Made by a program: the position numbers and the translations under genes. A stretch of DNA of 64,000 nucleotides, taken from the NCBI GenBank assembly GCA_011503125.2, contig WWBZ02000051.1, positions 310,001 through 374,000 of the forward strand, written 5' to 3'. Under the pieces are notes generated by a model that was not told where the DNA came from, made no database searches, and saw nothing but the letters and a program-made list of their open reading frames with translations. This document shows positions 48,372 through 60,929 of the stretch, piece by piece (positions within the stretch are counted from its first letter, which is position 1; the number at the start of each line of letters is the position of its first letter). This DNA comes from Botryosphaeria dothidea. Taxonomy: Eukaryota > Ascomycota > Dothideomycetes > Botryosphaeriales > Botryosphaeriaceae.

Positions 48372-50498
48372 GGTGGTCTGATGAGTCTCGAAAGCGACGA
48401 CTTGGATTAATTCGCTCGTAGAGATCGCTCAGCGACCTCCACGACCAGCGCGAGAGGCTACGGCAGTAGAAAGGACGGGAAGGATAGAATAGAACGAAGA
48501 ATGAATGGCAGCAGAACGCCCGCGATCTGACTGAAAGCAGAAATTACAAGGTTGTAGATGGATACGTATACAGCCGCCGGAAAGAAAGAAACAGAGGGTC
48601 AGAGAAGGAGAAGAACAGCAAGAAGAGGAGAGAGGCGATGGAACCGCCCGCCGCAGGCTTGAGGCTCATCAACGTGTCAGTGGGTTGAGATCCAACGCGA
48701 ACCGTCTCAGGCGCGCGACAAACAGCGGCCAATCAGCGCCTGCAGCTGCGGGTCGCGCCATTGCTGCTGGGACGGCGAGCGACCAGGGCGGTTGGCGGTG
48801 GGCGTTTGAGCGGTCGCACAACACTGGGAGATAGATCTCTATTGTGCGACCCGGAGGCGAGATCGAACTGCCTGTTCCGGGAGTTGCGCAGACGTCCGAC
48901 GGTGTCGCAGGCTGGGGCTTGAAGCACTGAAGCGGCAGCGGGCAGGCTGGCGGCGTCGGCGAGTCGGCGCGGGCCACGGCAGGGCTCAGGGCGCAGAGCT
49001 CCGCGCGCAAACGCAGGCTCATCATCTCCAGGACCCCGGCGCCCGTGGGCGGTGGGCGGTCGACGGCGGGCGACGGGCGGCGGTGGTGTGGTGCTGAGTC
49101 GCGATCAACAAGGGCATGCAAGCGAGGCGGCGTCGGATGCGGAAGGCGCCCACCCTGGCGCGCAGCGTTGCGTTTCAGCGGTCGCAGCGCGCGCGCAGTC
49201 AATCAGTCCAGCACGTCGCAGTCGCGGTCGAGCACGTCGCAGCCACCTCCGCACGCGCACTGGCACGGCACTACCGGACCGGCACCGGGGCCGGCAATGG
49301 CTCCCGCGCACACGACGCTCCTCACCGGTGAGCGCGCGGGCGGGGGAGGCAGGCGGCGACGGGCGCAGCCAGAGCCAGGCAGGCGATGCCGCAGCAGCAG
49401 GCGGCAGAGGTGAGGGCTCTCATCATCAACGGCAAACGGCTGCGCGCGTTTCACATGGCGGGCATGGGTGCTGGCTGCTCGGGAGCACCTCGGCGCCGGA
49501 GGTTGCCGGTCCGCGCGGGTCACAGGTCACATGAGGCGAGCGGAGTGGCTAGCCCATTTCAAGCAGCTGGCGCCTTCCTTTCTCCGGCACGCCCTAACCA
49601 CTTTTCCCTCGACCCTAATCCCCCTTCGGCGGCTGCCCGCGAGCAACTCTCTGACAGCGAACACGACGCCCGCTAGGCACCGCAACAGCAAGGTAAGCGA
49701 GCCCTCCCAGCGCTCTCACCCCGCTGCACTCGCCAGAAGCACGTCGCGCAGCGTGCCCCCGCGAGCCTGACGCCTGCCCGCGCGCAGCGCTGCCCGCGCC
49801 GCACCGCCAGCCGCCCAGCTGAAGACGGCGCCCCCGGCCCAGGCCAGGCACCCAGGGCCCCAGGCGATCGTCGGCGGCCGAGTGCAGGCTCGGGCGTGCT
49901 GGGTTGCGCGTCGCTCGATTCGCGCAGCCGTGCCAGAGCAGGGCCGTAGGCTGACCGTGGCTCGCGCGCCCAGGATCGCTTTCTGCGCCGCCGGTTGGCT
50001 CGCCCAGCGCGTTCTCCACTCCGCCCACAAGAAACGAATACCTACTGCCCACCGTCCGGCTTTTCCCAATCTCTCACCCAACCTTTACCTCTCTGAGACA
50101 CCTCTGCAAAATAAGTTCATCCCCGGTCGGTACAAGTCCAAGGCAGAAGCCAAGTCGCCCAGCAGAACTCGGTATGGCTGTTTCCCTTCTGTGCTACCCG
50201 CACGCCCCGAATCCAGCTCGGTCCTGCATTCCCTTGCTTGCCTCACCCGCCACCGCACTGCTGCCCGCCCCGACCCGTTTGCCTTTACCTGAGCAGCCTT
50301 GCCTGTTCCATCCGTAACTGAACGTTGCTTTAGGCTTGGTCGCTGCGACGCGCATTCGCTGCTCTTTCGGTCCGCTCAGCAAACCGCTTTCCCTCGGTCG
50401 GCCTCGCTCACCACTGCGACGCCCGCCTCCATCCAAACGGGAAATCGCAATACAGTATACCCAAATCGTCACCGCTAGCACCACCACCCGCCACCACC
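48372..50498. other. Divergent region between tetraspanin and MCM1, GC-rich
   Basis: About 2.1 kb. Very GC-rich from about 48700 to 50000; CT-rich leader-like sequence runs from 50050 to the MCM1 ATG, suggesting a long 5' UTR there. No gene supported on either strand. Confidence 0.45.
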
Positions 50499-51379
50499 AT
50501 GACCAGCGAAATCACCGACCACGAGCAGCAGCAGTCGCCCACGGCCAACGACGACGTTGCCAACAACGGCAACGGCGCTCTTGCCCAGGCCGACCCCAAT
50601 CGCGGCACCAAGCGCCCGCGTCCTGCTGCCGACGATGACGATGACGACGACGACAAGCCCGGCCGCGAGAGGAGGAAGATTGAGATCAAGTTCATCCAGG
50701 ATAAGTCACGCCGCCACATCACCTTCTCCAAGCGCAAGGCTGGCATCATGAAGAAGGTGAGCAGCGACCCATCTGGAGCTTTGACCGTCGCCCATGCGCG
50801 ACGCGACACGAGCGCGTCGCATGCGCCAATTGACCCCATTGACCGATGAGCCTCGACCGCTGACCTCTTTCGCACGCAGGCATACGAGCTTTCTGTCCTC
50901 ACTGGCACCCAGGTGCTGCTTCTCGTCGTCTCGGAGACTGGCCTGGTCTACACCTTCACTACCCCGAAGCTGCAACCGCTCGTCACCAAGCCCGAGGGCA
51001 AGAACCTCATCCAGGTGAGCAATGCGCATCGTGCATCGCGCATCACTTGCACCCCAATGCGTGCGCTGTGCATACTAACGCGTCTCCCCAGGCCTGCCTC
51101 AATGCGCCGGAGCCTGCGACTAATGAGAACGGCGTCGACGGCGACAACGTCGGCGACTCTCCTGAGGACCAGCACAACCAGGTGCCGCGCGGCGCTCCCA
51201 TGCCTCCGGCACCTGGCATGCCTGGCGGCTACATGACGCCCGAGCAGGCTCAGGCCATGCAGTACCAGAACTACCTGCAGCAGCAGTCGCATGCGAGCGC
51301 ACAGTACCCTGGCATGCCGCCGCAGGCGGGGATGCCGAGGCACCCACAACAGTATCCGCCGGACCAGAAGCTGGCGTAA
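50499..51379 (+). CDS. MCM1: MADS-box transcription factor MCM1 (SRF type)
   Basis: DNA-binding regulator of cell-cycle, mating and development genes, acting with cofactors at CArG-like sites. Exons 50499-50756, 50880-51014 and 51092-51379; 226 aa. An N-terminal disordered leader holds an eight-Asp run (45-52). The MADS domain spans about 58-115 (RRKIEIKFIQDKSRRHITF, SKRKAGIMKKAYELSVLTG, QVLLLVVSETGLVYTFTTP), followed by the SRF-type extension KLQPLVTKPEGKNLIQ. The rest is Pro/Gln/Met-rich, typical of activation regions. The first intron (123 nt) splits the MADS domain after IMKK and the second is 77 nt, both GTGAGC donors. Flanks are unusually long: about 2.1 kb upstream and 5.6 kb downstream without genes. 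Confidence 0.95.
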
Positions 51380-52607
51380 GACGAAAGCTAATGGGACACG
51401 TGCCTACGATGTCAACGGGGAGAAGCTCCGACATTCAGAAATTTGCTGGTTTACAAAGGAAAATCGATACCCCAATCCCAATACGAAAGGTAATGGAGCG
51501 GCTCTTAGTTGCTCACTCGTATATACCGGGAAATGTATCTGCTCAATGGGATGGGTGGGAGGCTTGCTTGGTGTCTGAAGGAGTCCATTTTCCGGTGCGG
51601 GGGTTGCTCTTGGTTTTCTTCTTTGCTCTGCTTTATCCACCCCCCACTCCACTTCGACGTCTCTCGTTGCGCACAAGATGCGAACTTCAATTCGGCATCA
51701 AACCACTTCTATCTTCGTCCGCCGATGAGGCCCTTGCAGGTCCGCTGGCGAGATGCGATCGGCAAAGGAGATGGATGGGCGGAAGGGAGGGTTTGGCTTT
51801 TTGATACACCCCATCATCATCATTGACTTTTAACCCCTACATTTTCTACTGATGCTGTTTCTTCCTTTCTTGCGTTTTAAAACATACGAATAATACCCGG
51901 AATGGTCTCATGCCGAAACCTGTGGGAATGAGTGTAAGAACGTAGCGTGGGATCTTTGCTTTTATTTCTACGCTGAGAGAGAGTTGAAGCAATTCATCAA
52001 GCATTGATGTGTATATCTCGAAACCAGGAATTGCGATGGACTGTGCCTGATGTCAAGCCTTCGTCATTGTGTATTACCGACCCTTGGAGGGTTCCGTGAC
52101 TACAGATGCGATCATCAATTCCGGGGGTTGGGCCCCCTCCTTCCGAATGCGTTGGCTAATAAGCAGCAGAGCGCGTGCCGTTGGGGAAACACCAGGGCAA
52201 CATTTGTTTTTTTGCCCTTTGTTGCATCAGGTTAAGCTTTTTAGAACCTTTTCCCCAGTTTTTTCCTTAACGGGGAGAGCGAGCGGATTTGGCCTTCTTC
52301 GTTCGGGGCGCGCCATGGCAAAATTCGAAGAGTAGGCTAAGCTCTTCGAGACAAGACTACCCGGTCCGTCCTGGGGATAGATGGAAATGTCAAACACCCA
52401 GGCACCTCTTTTCTTTTCTTTTCTTTTTTGCCGGAATGTCGAAAGCGCGTGGGGGGTGAATCCTGAGCACAGGAGGTGACGTATCGTTGGCATGTTTTGC
52501 CCATACTGTTGGTATGTCAACCGCGTGAACCGTTGAGCGTTGGCGTGGAGGCAGGCGCACACTACGTGAAAGAGTGGCTTCGGTCACTCGTGCTCACGGT
52601 CGCCTTG

Positions 52608-52631
52608 GATTTTTTTTTTTAAAAAAAAATC
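52608..52631. repeat. T-run/A-run palindrome
   Basis: A run of T directly followed by a run of A, with matching GAT and ATC ends, makes a near-perfect inverted repeat of about 24 bp. Confidence 0.75.
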
Positions 52632-52761
52632 TTACATCGGCGTTGGTGAGAGACGACACATTTGCCCTTTTCTTCTCTCATCTCCGTTTACACTTTCGAT
52701 CTATCGTATCATCCGATGGGAGGATGAGGATTTGGGGGAACTAGCTAGTAGATAGGACGCG

Positions 52762-52776
52762 CCCCCCCCCCCCCCC
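52762..52776 (+). repeat. C15 homopolymer tract
   Basis: Fifteen consecutive C (G on the other strand), about 150 bp after the T/A palindrome. Length may be uncertain in any assembly. Confidence 0.7.
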
Positions 52777-54822
52777 AGCTGGGCCCAGGCCGGAGAGATC
52801 TGCAAAGAAAAAGAGGCCGGACCACAACGTGTTTTCTTCACGGTGACTTGAGAGTGGTAGGGTTTGAGCGCAAGGTTGCAGGGCATGAAAAGGCAGGGTC
52901 CTCGTACAGGTCCTCGCTCTCTGCTCTCCACTTTCCTCTCGCTAGCTCGGCACGCTCGCTCCTTTTCCCGTCCGAGCGCCCTTTCTCTTGCACAAAAACC
53001 CTGGCCCGAGAGAGAAAGGGCGAGAGGGCGAGAGGGCGAGAGGGGTTGGGTGCGCGGCGCGCCGTTTGGGCATTTGAAACGGGCGGGCGGAGGCGGTGCG
53101 AATAACGGGCTTGAGGGCTGTGACGGAAACACAATGCCGTGCGTGGGCATGGTCAAGTGATTGACTGCTCTCTGCGATGATGCAGGTACAGCACGCGGCT
53201 TCTTTTTGACGGAGGATCGCGCTGCGGTCCTTGGGGTGGCGGTGCTTCCCATATGGAGAAGGGCGACTGCTTCGTCGTCATCATTTCTCGCTTCGAAAGG
53301 GCGCTGGCTATGCTTAAAAAAAGGCTCGAGAGTCGCTTGCTGCCGCAGCCGTGTGATCCACTTTCCCCTTTATGCAAAGATGGAGATACGAGAGATAAGA
53401 AGAGAGGACGCGCGTTGTAGTGCTATAGGGCAATGCTATGTACGAGGTCTTGAATGTTGTCGTATGCTTGGGTATGCAGCCTGTGCATGTTGGCCGTTTA
53501 GGCTGTGAGTGCCCGTTTGGGAATGACTAAAGGGTGTACATAATGCTCCTATACGTTGACGCGGGATCGCCCTTCAGCAGCGTCGAGCAATCAGCCCTTC
53601 GAGACATGCCAGACAATCAAGTCGGGGCTGGACAGGGCGATAGGGTTCGGTCAGGGATTGTTTAGGCGAAGGGTGTGCGCCATTGCAGCAGGGTGGTGGT
53701 AGTCTCGCTACGTTAGTGCCTGGGTGAAGGTCGAGCTAGCTGGAGGGCGGAATATTGTGATCTATCAATCATCAAACCCCCGGCACTATTTTCTTTGTGC
53801 GTGCTCGTCGTGGATGCATGCGTGATTATCATTCAATGAACGCTAGCTAAGCGAGGCGCTGCCAGCTGGTGGCTGCCTGCTGGCTAGCTGCCCTTGCCTT
53901 TCTGCCTGCTGTTTTGCCCTGCAGACGCTGCAAGACCTGGAGCTGCAGAAAACTGGTGAATGGGCCGGGGGTCTCAGGCTATACGAGGCGGAGGTAAGGA
54001 TCGGCCGTGGCAGGGGTGCTGGTGGTGATGGTGCGCTCGACGATGGCGTGGCGTCGTCAGGAACGGGACAAGGCCGGAGCGGTAGGGGTGCTGTCGGATA
54101 TGGTGGTGGTTGGGGTGGGAGGTGGTGCGTTCGGGCGACCAGGGCTGGCTGCAAGCGCGGGCGGGATCAACGGGCGTCACATTTGCCGGGCTCTGCTGAG
54201 AAGCGACCAGAAGCAGCGGCGATGAGGGGAAGCAGACGCGGGACGTGAGTAATGCTTGGCTTTCGCGGGGAAAGAAGAAGAAGGGTGTTCGTCGCTGTTT
54301 TTCCGACCAGCCAGCAGCAAGGACAGGGAGGGTAGCGGAGGAGCTTCTGCCTAAGGTTTCAGGGTTGCGGCTACGGTGTATTGGGACTCGCGGCTCGTGG
54401 CTTTCTCCTGTAGGGGCAGGACGAGCAGCGGTAGCCGCTTTCCTACTCCGTCCGTCAGCAGAGGCCGGAGCTTTTCTCTTGTTTTCTCGCACGCCGGCAC
54501 CTCCCCGTCGGCCTTCCCGCCCAGCCCACCGAGGCTGAAAACTCACCCGCCAACGGTCGGCGCAGCCTCTCGTCTCCTCAAACACGGATTTACGACCGTC
54601 GGATCGGACGTGCGCGTGCGATTGCGAACGCGCGCCCGCGCCTGACAGGTTTTGCCGACGCACGCGCGTGGTGGACGCCTCCGTGCCAATGCCGAGAAGT
54701 TTAGCAAATTGGGTAATCTCTCTGACTCGCCCGCGATGCTGCAACGCGCCGGTAGCTGCAGCGGTTAGTGCTTCCCTGGCTCAATAGTCTGGCTGACAGA
54801 CGCCGTGGTCATCTGCTGATGA

Positions 54823-54842
54823 TGCTGCTGCTGCTGCTGCTG
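54823..54842. repeat. CTG/CAG trinucleotide run
   Basis: A short GCTGCTG-type run on the plus strand, not inside a supported gene. Confidence 0.6.
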
Positions 54843-56971
54843 CATCTCCATGTTTCTTCACGCAGCCTACGCGTGCCTGCTTAGCTGCTTTTAGCCTGCA
54901 CACCGAGCGCGACGGCGTGGGTGAGAGACCACGGGCATTGGTACGTCCGTAAAGTTCTACCTTCATCAAGGCGTTAGCTTGCTTGGAAGGACGAAGGAGT
55001 AGCAGCAGCAGGAAGAGGGGAAGAAGGTAAGCCAGACTGTCGAGACGGGATCTGGACTCCCTTCTATCTCCTTGTCTCTTCCCATTTCCCTCATCTCGAT
55101 GCTCTTTCTTTACTCCAATAGGCAACCCGTACCGCGCGACACGGGGTCAGCTTGCCCTGCATTCTTCCGTGCTTCGGACAATTAGAAAGCTTTCGCAAGA
55201 AAGCTTCGAGCGGCAGGCCCAGCAAGTCATGATCACGTCAAGCCTCGTCCCTGAACCGCACAGCTGGAGCTCGACCGTTCGTTTGTTTTTTTCCTCGCCG
55301 CTGCAAAAAATGGCGATCGACTTGCGGCGGGCGGGAGGCAAAGGCTGCTCCCTTCTTTTCTTCTCCGTTTGGAGGAAAGTGACAGATGAGGGAAAGGTTT
55401 ACTGCAAAGGGCATGATCGCCTATCAGCGGGCGGGAACTTGCATGAGCGAACGGGCAGGCTAAGGGCGGAGCGCGCGCGCGATAGATCAAGGCTCGGGGC
55501 CATAATCTGGGGATGGGCGCGACTATCGCTTGATAAGGTTTGGCTGGTCGCGATGCGGATGGGGGTGGAGAGGTGGAAGCGGATGCTGCGGTCAAGGGTG
55601 TGGCTTGTCGACTGCCTGTTTCATTCTCTCTGAACGTCGCATCCATCGGTCAGAGTGCTTGTGAGGCATGCTGACAGCGGTACAGTGTCGCTGCAGAGTT
55701 GGTGTTGCGCAAAGGCTGAGGGCTCGTGGGCTTGATGCAGCATCCACGCGGCCCGAGCGCTGGCGACGGATATCCATTCTACCATCCCGCGATTCGTTCC
55801 GGCATCCGATAAGCTTCCATGCCTCGCAATTCGCTGCTCCATGCTAACGTCAATCCATCAATCATCCCGCCCTTGATAGGCTTTGTGCCTGGCCCTCTCC
55901 GCCCACCAGCGCCTCCGCCGCCGCGCACCGCCAGCTCCGCCCTGAGATCCACCACCACCACCAATCCGGTAGCATGTCTCAGCCATCCATGTGGACGAAG
56001 CCACGCTACAACGGAAACCATGGCTGACACTCACGAGCCCGTGTACCCACGTTTCCCAATGACGCAGCACTGGAGTCAACCTTGTAACACTTTGCAATTT
56101 CAACAAGCTCACGAAACTGCATCCATCCGTCGAGCTTCGCGCGTCACGCAGCTTGACTCTGCGCGCACTTCAGCTGCCAAGCCCAGCGGAAGACAGCATG
56201 GCTCTGAATGAAGGCTTAGCGTTGCACTCTACGCTCCTATCAATTCCCCTCAGCGCCGCTGGGCAATCTCTCGGCGCTGACCTCCCAGCTGGGTCTTCCG
56301 ACGGCCTCTCCGCCCGCCTTTCCCCCCTCCATCCTTGCCTATCGCCCGCCATACCTGCGATCCCCGCCAGGCAATTGGGTCCCGTCGCAGCGCAAGGCTG
56401 GCGGATCAATCCGGCTCCTCGTTACGCCCAGCAATCTTGAGGGATGCCATGTCTTAGTGGACGCGTGCGCTGTAACTGTCACGGCAAATATATTGCTGCT
56501 GTTCCCACCATCCAAACATGTATGCACACGAGGCGTGCTGTTTTTTTTATCCTTGCGTAGCTCTACGCGCTCCTGAACCGACTCAAGCCCGTAAAAGTCT
56601 ACTTGGCCGTCTTTTATCTTGGTGCTATCTTATCGCCTTGCAATTACTCGCCCAAACGCCTCGTTGTAGCTACTTTTGTTGTTTATCTCCTGTTCACCAT
56701 TCAGCCAGCCTCAGCTCGTCGCGCGCATTTCCCTACCATCGAATCCTCCGTGTGGGTACCAACTTTCCCGCCGGTTCTCCCCATCAATCAGCCGCACGCG
56801 ACTACCCGGGCGAGTGGTTGATCAAGTTAAGGAGACAGTCTCAAGTATACCTCCGGACTCTCACCCGACACTCTGCCGACCCCATAGACTTTAAGTTGCG
56901 GCTGAAGACCCCCATCATCGTCCTTTCCAGTCGACCCGGCCCCTGGTTCAGCCCGTACGCATACCGCAATC

Positions 56972-58711
56972 ATGGGTGCATTGAAAGAAATCGCCGAGTC
57001 GGATCGGCCGCACTCCTTCATGGAGGGAGATGTGAAGGCCATCGATGCCGACGCGGCGAAGTTGGCCGAGATGGGTTACACTCAGGACATGCAGCGAAAT
57101 TTCAGCGTCTGGTCTGTTCTCGGTGTCGGCTTCTCATTGACAAACTCTTGGTTTGGTATCTCGGCAGCACTGGTGACGGGCATCAATTCCGGTGGTCCGT
57201 TGCTCATTGTTTATGGCATCATGATCATTGCTCTCATCTCCGTCTGTGTTGGCATCTCTCTGTCAGAGCTTGCAAGTGCTCTCCCAAATGCAGGAGGCCA
57301 ATATTTTTGGGCAAATGAACTGGCACCGAAGCGCTTCGCCAACTTTGCCTCGTACTTGACTGGGTGGTTCGCATGGGCTGGGTCTATTTTCACATCGGCC
57401 AGTGTGGCTCTGGCAATGGGAAGCGCACTTTGCGGTTGCTGGCAGTTGACACACCCTGACTTGTAAGTCCATCCCATGCCAACTTCTGGAAAAGTCTACC
57501 TCTTCACATTTGCGAGGATGCTAACGTACCTTTCCCAGTGTGATTGAAAGCTGGCATGTCTTCGTTGCCTACCAGATCGTCAACTTCTTTTGCTTCTTCT
57601 TCAACTGCTGGGGCAAAGTGCTTCCCAAAATCTCGACGACAACGCTCTACTGCTCGCTCATCTCCTTCGCTGTCATCCTCATCACTGTCCCGGCCAAGGC
57701 TCCCACCCACCAGCACGCCAAATTCGTCTTCGCCACTTTCATCAACAACACGGGCTGGACGCAGGGCGGCATCGCCTTCATCGTCGGCCTCGTCAACACC
57801 AACTGGGCCTTCGCCTGTCTCGACTGCGCCACGCACATGGCCGAGGAGGTCCACCACCCGGAGCGCATGATCCCCATCGCCATCATGGGCACCGTCGCCA
57901 TCGGCTTCGTGACCAGCTGGTTCTACTCCATCTCCATGTTCTTCAGCATCGTCGGCGACTTCCAGGAGCTCGTCGACACGGCTACGCTGGTGCCCATCCT
58001 CGAGCTGTTCTACCGTGCCCTCGGCAACAAGGGCGGCGCCATCGTCCTCGAGAGCTTCATCATCGTGACCGGCTTCGGGTGCCTGATCGCCTCCCACACC
58101 TGGCAGAGCCGCCTGTGCTGGAGCTTCGCCCGCGACCGCGGCCTGCCGGGCCACCAGCTGCTCGGCACGGTGCACAAGGGGCTGGACGTGCCGCTGTGGG
58201 CGCACTCGATCAGCTGCGTCATCGTCGCCGCCGTCGGGTGTCTGTACTTGGGGTCGTATACGGCGTTCAACAGGTAAATCCCGCCCACACATCCCCCCTT
58301 TCCTTTTCCCTCGTTCCGATACTGACACGCTCTCCACCAAACAGCATGGTCACCGCCTGCATCGTCCTGCTTTATGTTTCCTACTCCATCCCCGTCATCT
58401 GCCTCCTCGTCCGCGGCCGCAACAACATCGAGCACGGCCCCTTCTGGCTGGGGCCCATCGGCCTCGTCGCCAACTGCGTCCTGCTCGCTTGGACGCTGTT
58501 CACCATCGTCATGTACAGCTTCCCTTACTCGAAGCCGGTGGAGGCCAGCAATATGAACTATGTGAGCGCTGTGTATGGGGTTGTGGGCTGCATTATTGCT
58601 GTCGATTGGGTTGTGAGGGGTAAGAGGGAGTACAGAGGCCAGGGGAAGAGACATGAGCAGGTGGAGGAGGTGGTGAGGAGGCAGGGGAGTGTGGTGAGCG
58701 GGACGGTGTGA
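56972..58711 (+). CDS. APC-superfamily permease (choline / GABA / amino-acid transporter)
   Basis: H+-coupled uptake permease of the plasma membrane. Exons 56972-57462, 57539-58273 and 58345-58711; introns 76 and 71 nt; 530 aa. Family features: MGYTQDMQRNFSVWSVLGVGFSLTNSW (conserved TM1 entry, residues about 34-60), SELASALPNAGGQYFW, GWFAWAGSI, HMAEEVHHPERMIPIAIMG (TM6-loop motif), and WQSRLCWSFARDRGLPG in the loop after TM8. About 12 TM segments can be drawn. This pattern is typical of fungal choline permease (Hnm1) and GABA-permease relatives. The exact substrate is not decidable. The C-terminal tail is basic and Gln/Glu-rich. A minus-strand frame over the same region is an antisense shadow. 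Confidence 0.91.
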
Positions 58712-60929
58712 GAGTTAGGGAGGAGATGTGTGGGTGGGTGGACTGCGATCTGTTTTTTGTAGTGGGCGGCATGGTTTGGCTTTTCTTGTATAGTTGTCGA
58801 GATGGGAAGAAAAAATCCTGAGGATTGGTATATTGTCTCTTGATTGTCTGGATATTGTCCGAGATGTGCTTTCTAGATGTTGTTAAGAGGTCTGCTCGAC
58901 TGGAGCTAAAAAGGCAAGTTTCTCACCTGACGGCGGGATGTTCACGCTGAACAGCAGGGAATGAATGTTATGAAAGTTGCCAGGGCCGATAAGAGCTTTC
59001 ACTTCCAGCATGGCTCCAACCCACAACTCAACTGTAAGACTGATAAAAGCTTTCGGAATTCCCACGCAGCTCGTTATTGACAGAAAAGGGGGACCATTTT
59101 GGAAGTACTAGCTCATGGAATCTGCTCCTGTGCTTTTGATCCTAGGGATGATATTAGCGGTACACATATCTAATACCGATTTTTCACAATCTGCAAATTC
59201 TACCGGTACCTTGATATTGTTCCTGCTATGATACCTGGTAAGCTTGTCTTCCTTGCGACATGGACTTCGTAGCGGTTAAACAAGAGTTCAATTGATGATA
59301 TCAACATGTAAAAAAAATCAAATTCGTGCTCGATTGCAATATTCAGGAACAAGTAAATTGCATGATGGAAGCGGGGTTTGAAACGGAAAACGCTGATGTG
59401 CAGCATATAAAGAAAAAAAAAAACCAGAAGACCCCGGACCACGATCACGTTTAATTGCGGAAATAAGTCTTGTGGGATCTGATAACGGGTTGCGAAATGG
59501 ATGAACACCAAGGACTCATCTATGGTCCGTCATGACTGGAGAAGGGTTCTTCATATTCATTAGATGTGGCTCATGATGGGATACTTAGATCTGATGTGGA
59601 GTTCGCCTTGTTGAAATTTTGCCTGTACACGAAAGCTGCCCACACTGTGTTGTACGAAGGGTTACGTCCATCCTACCTCGTCCCTCAAAAATCAACTGTT
59701 ATCTATCGACAGTGACAGTGTATGACGGGTGAGTGCTAAGAACGCTGGGATGGAATAGACATAATCCCCAATTCTCCAACCGCCGCGTTTTGGAGGCCAT
59801 TTCCCTCCTCAGAACGATCGCTATTCCTTAGGCAGAACACCGGTGCATGCCTTGATTTTCTGATAGACGTTCCTCATTCAATACGCTATACGGTGGTGGT
59901 AGTATAGGGTGTCCTGGACCAGGCGGGATTGCAGAAGATGTCGAGACAGCCGCATCCGCCGTCATCGAAGATCGCACCATACAACAAACTCAAAGCACGT
60001 ATAATCAAACCATCACAGCAACTCCTACCAACACCTGGAATGAGCAACCGCATCGTTTTGTAGGGGCAGGCGTCATCATCACCCAGACCCACCTTTTCTC
60101 CCCCCTCTTACCTCATACCAATCCCAGTACTCTGCCTCCCCGGAACCCCTGAGATCTACCTATCCGAGAGAGGAGAGAGCACGCAAGCCAGCGAATCGGC
60201 GAATGAATCACAAAGGAAAAAAAAAGGGACTTTCTACCATCACCGCCGTTCAGGGGTTTGCGCATGCGAGTAATCGGAAATGTACACATGGCGCGTTTTG
60301 TGCCCTTTTTACCCGAAGGATCGCCGAAAAGGGACAAGGGAAAAAAGTGAAGAAGACCCCAATGAGCGGATTGCGAGATTTTGAGCGTTCTTTTTCTCCC
60401 AACTTACAACAGAAAAGACGAGGAGCAAAGTTCATGCTCTCATATTGCAAGGGCTCGTTAAAATAAAAACGAAAAGGCCATAACGTCTCATCTCCGCTCT
60501 TGCTCTTGTGTCCCGGCCGAAGAGAAAAAAAAAAAACCACGCAGCGAAGCAACGGGGGAAAATAACGCGGAAAACACACGGAGGAAGCGAGGGAAAGCCA
60601 CACATTGGAGCAATTCGCAGCAGAGAACGCGGAACTAGCCATCGGTTTCATGAATATCTAGGACGAACGAAGAGGCTATCATTATCATTTCGCGCGCGCA
60701 TCTCCACGAAGGAAAGCACCGTTGCCGTCCGTCCCGGTATCCCTCCCAAAACGCAAGCAAACCGACGCCACACCAGAAATCGGCCCCAGTCCAGACTCCG
60801 AACCCTATTATTTTCTTATCTCCATCCTTAACGCCGTCATTCATGGGATTGGGGAAGGTAGGAGGAGTGACAGGAGCAAGTCCACGCTCGGCAGCCGCCA
60901 AGGTGCTCACTCGGACGCGCATCCTGCTC
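58712..60929. other. Intergenic between convergent genes
   Basis: About 2.2 kb between the permease stop and the stop of the Nse6-like gene. AT-richer around 58900-59500. A hydrophobic 103-aa minus-strand frame at 59200-59511 lacks any recognised motif. No repeat or RNA gene seen. Confidence 0.45.

Larger units (their letters stand above)
51380..56971. other. Long gene-free block downstream of MCM1
   Basis: About 5.6 kb. It contains the MCM1 3' UTR and the promoter of the permease at 56972. Notable sequence: a TTTTC-type run near 52408-52428, a T-run/A-run palindrome at 52608-52631, a C15 tract at 52762-52776, an 8-bp GGGCGAGA tandem at about 53018-53043, and a CAG/CTG run near 54823-54842. 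Many open frames of 60-256 aa exist on both strands but none has a motif, consistent splice structure or plausible composition. Confidence 0.45.

Noticed and set aside
53974..54744. 256-aa minus-strand frame downstream of MCM1
   Set aside because: Low-complexity Arg/His/Pro-rich sequence in GC-rich DNA; no recognisable family.
57504..58340. 278-aa minus-strand frame over the APC permease
   Set aside because: Complement of the GC-rich permease exon 2 and crosses its splice sites; no motif.
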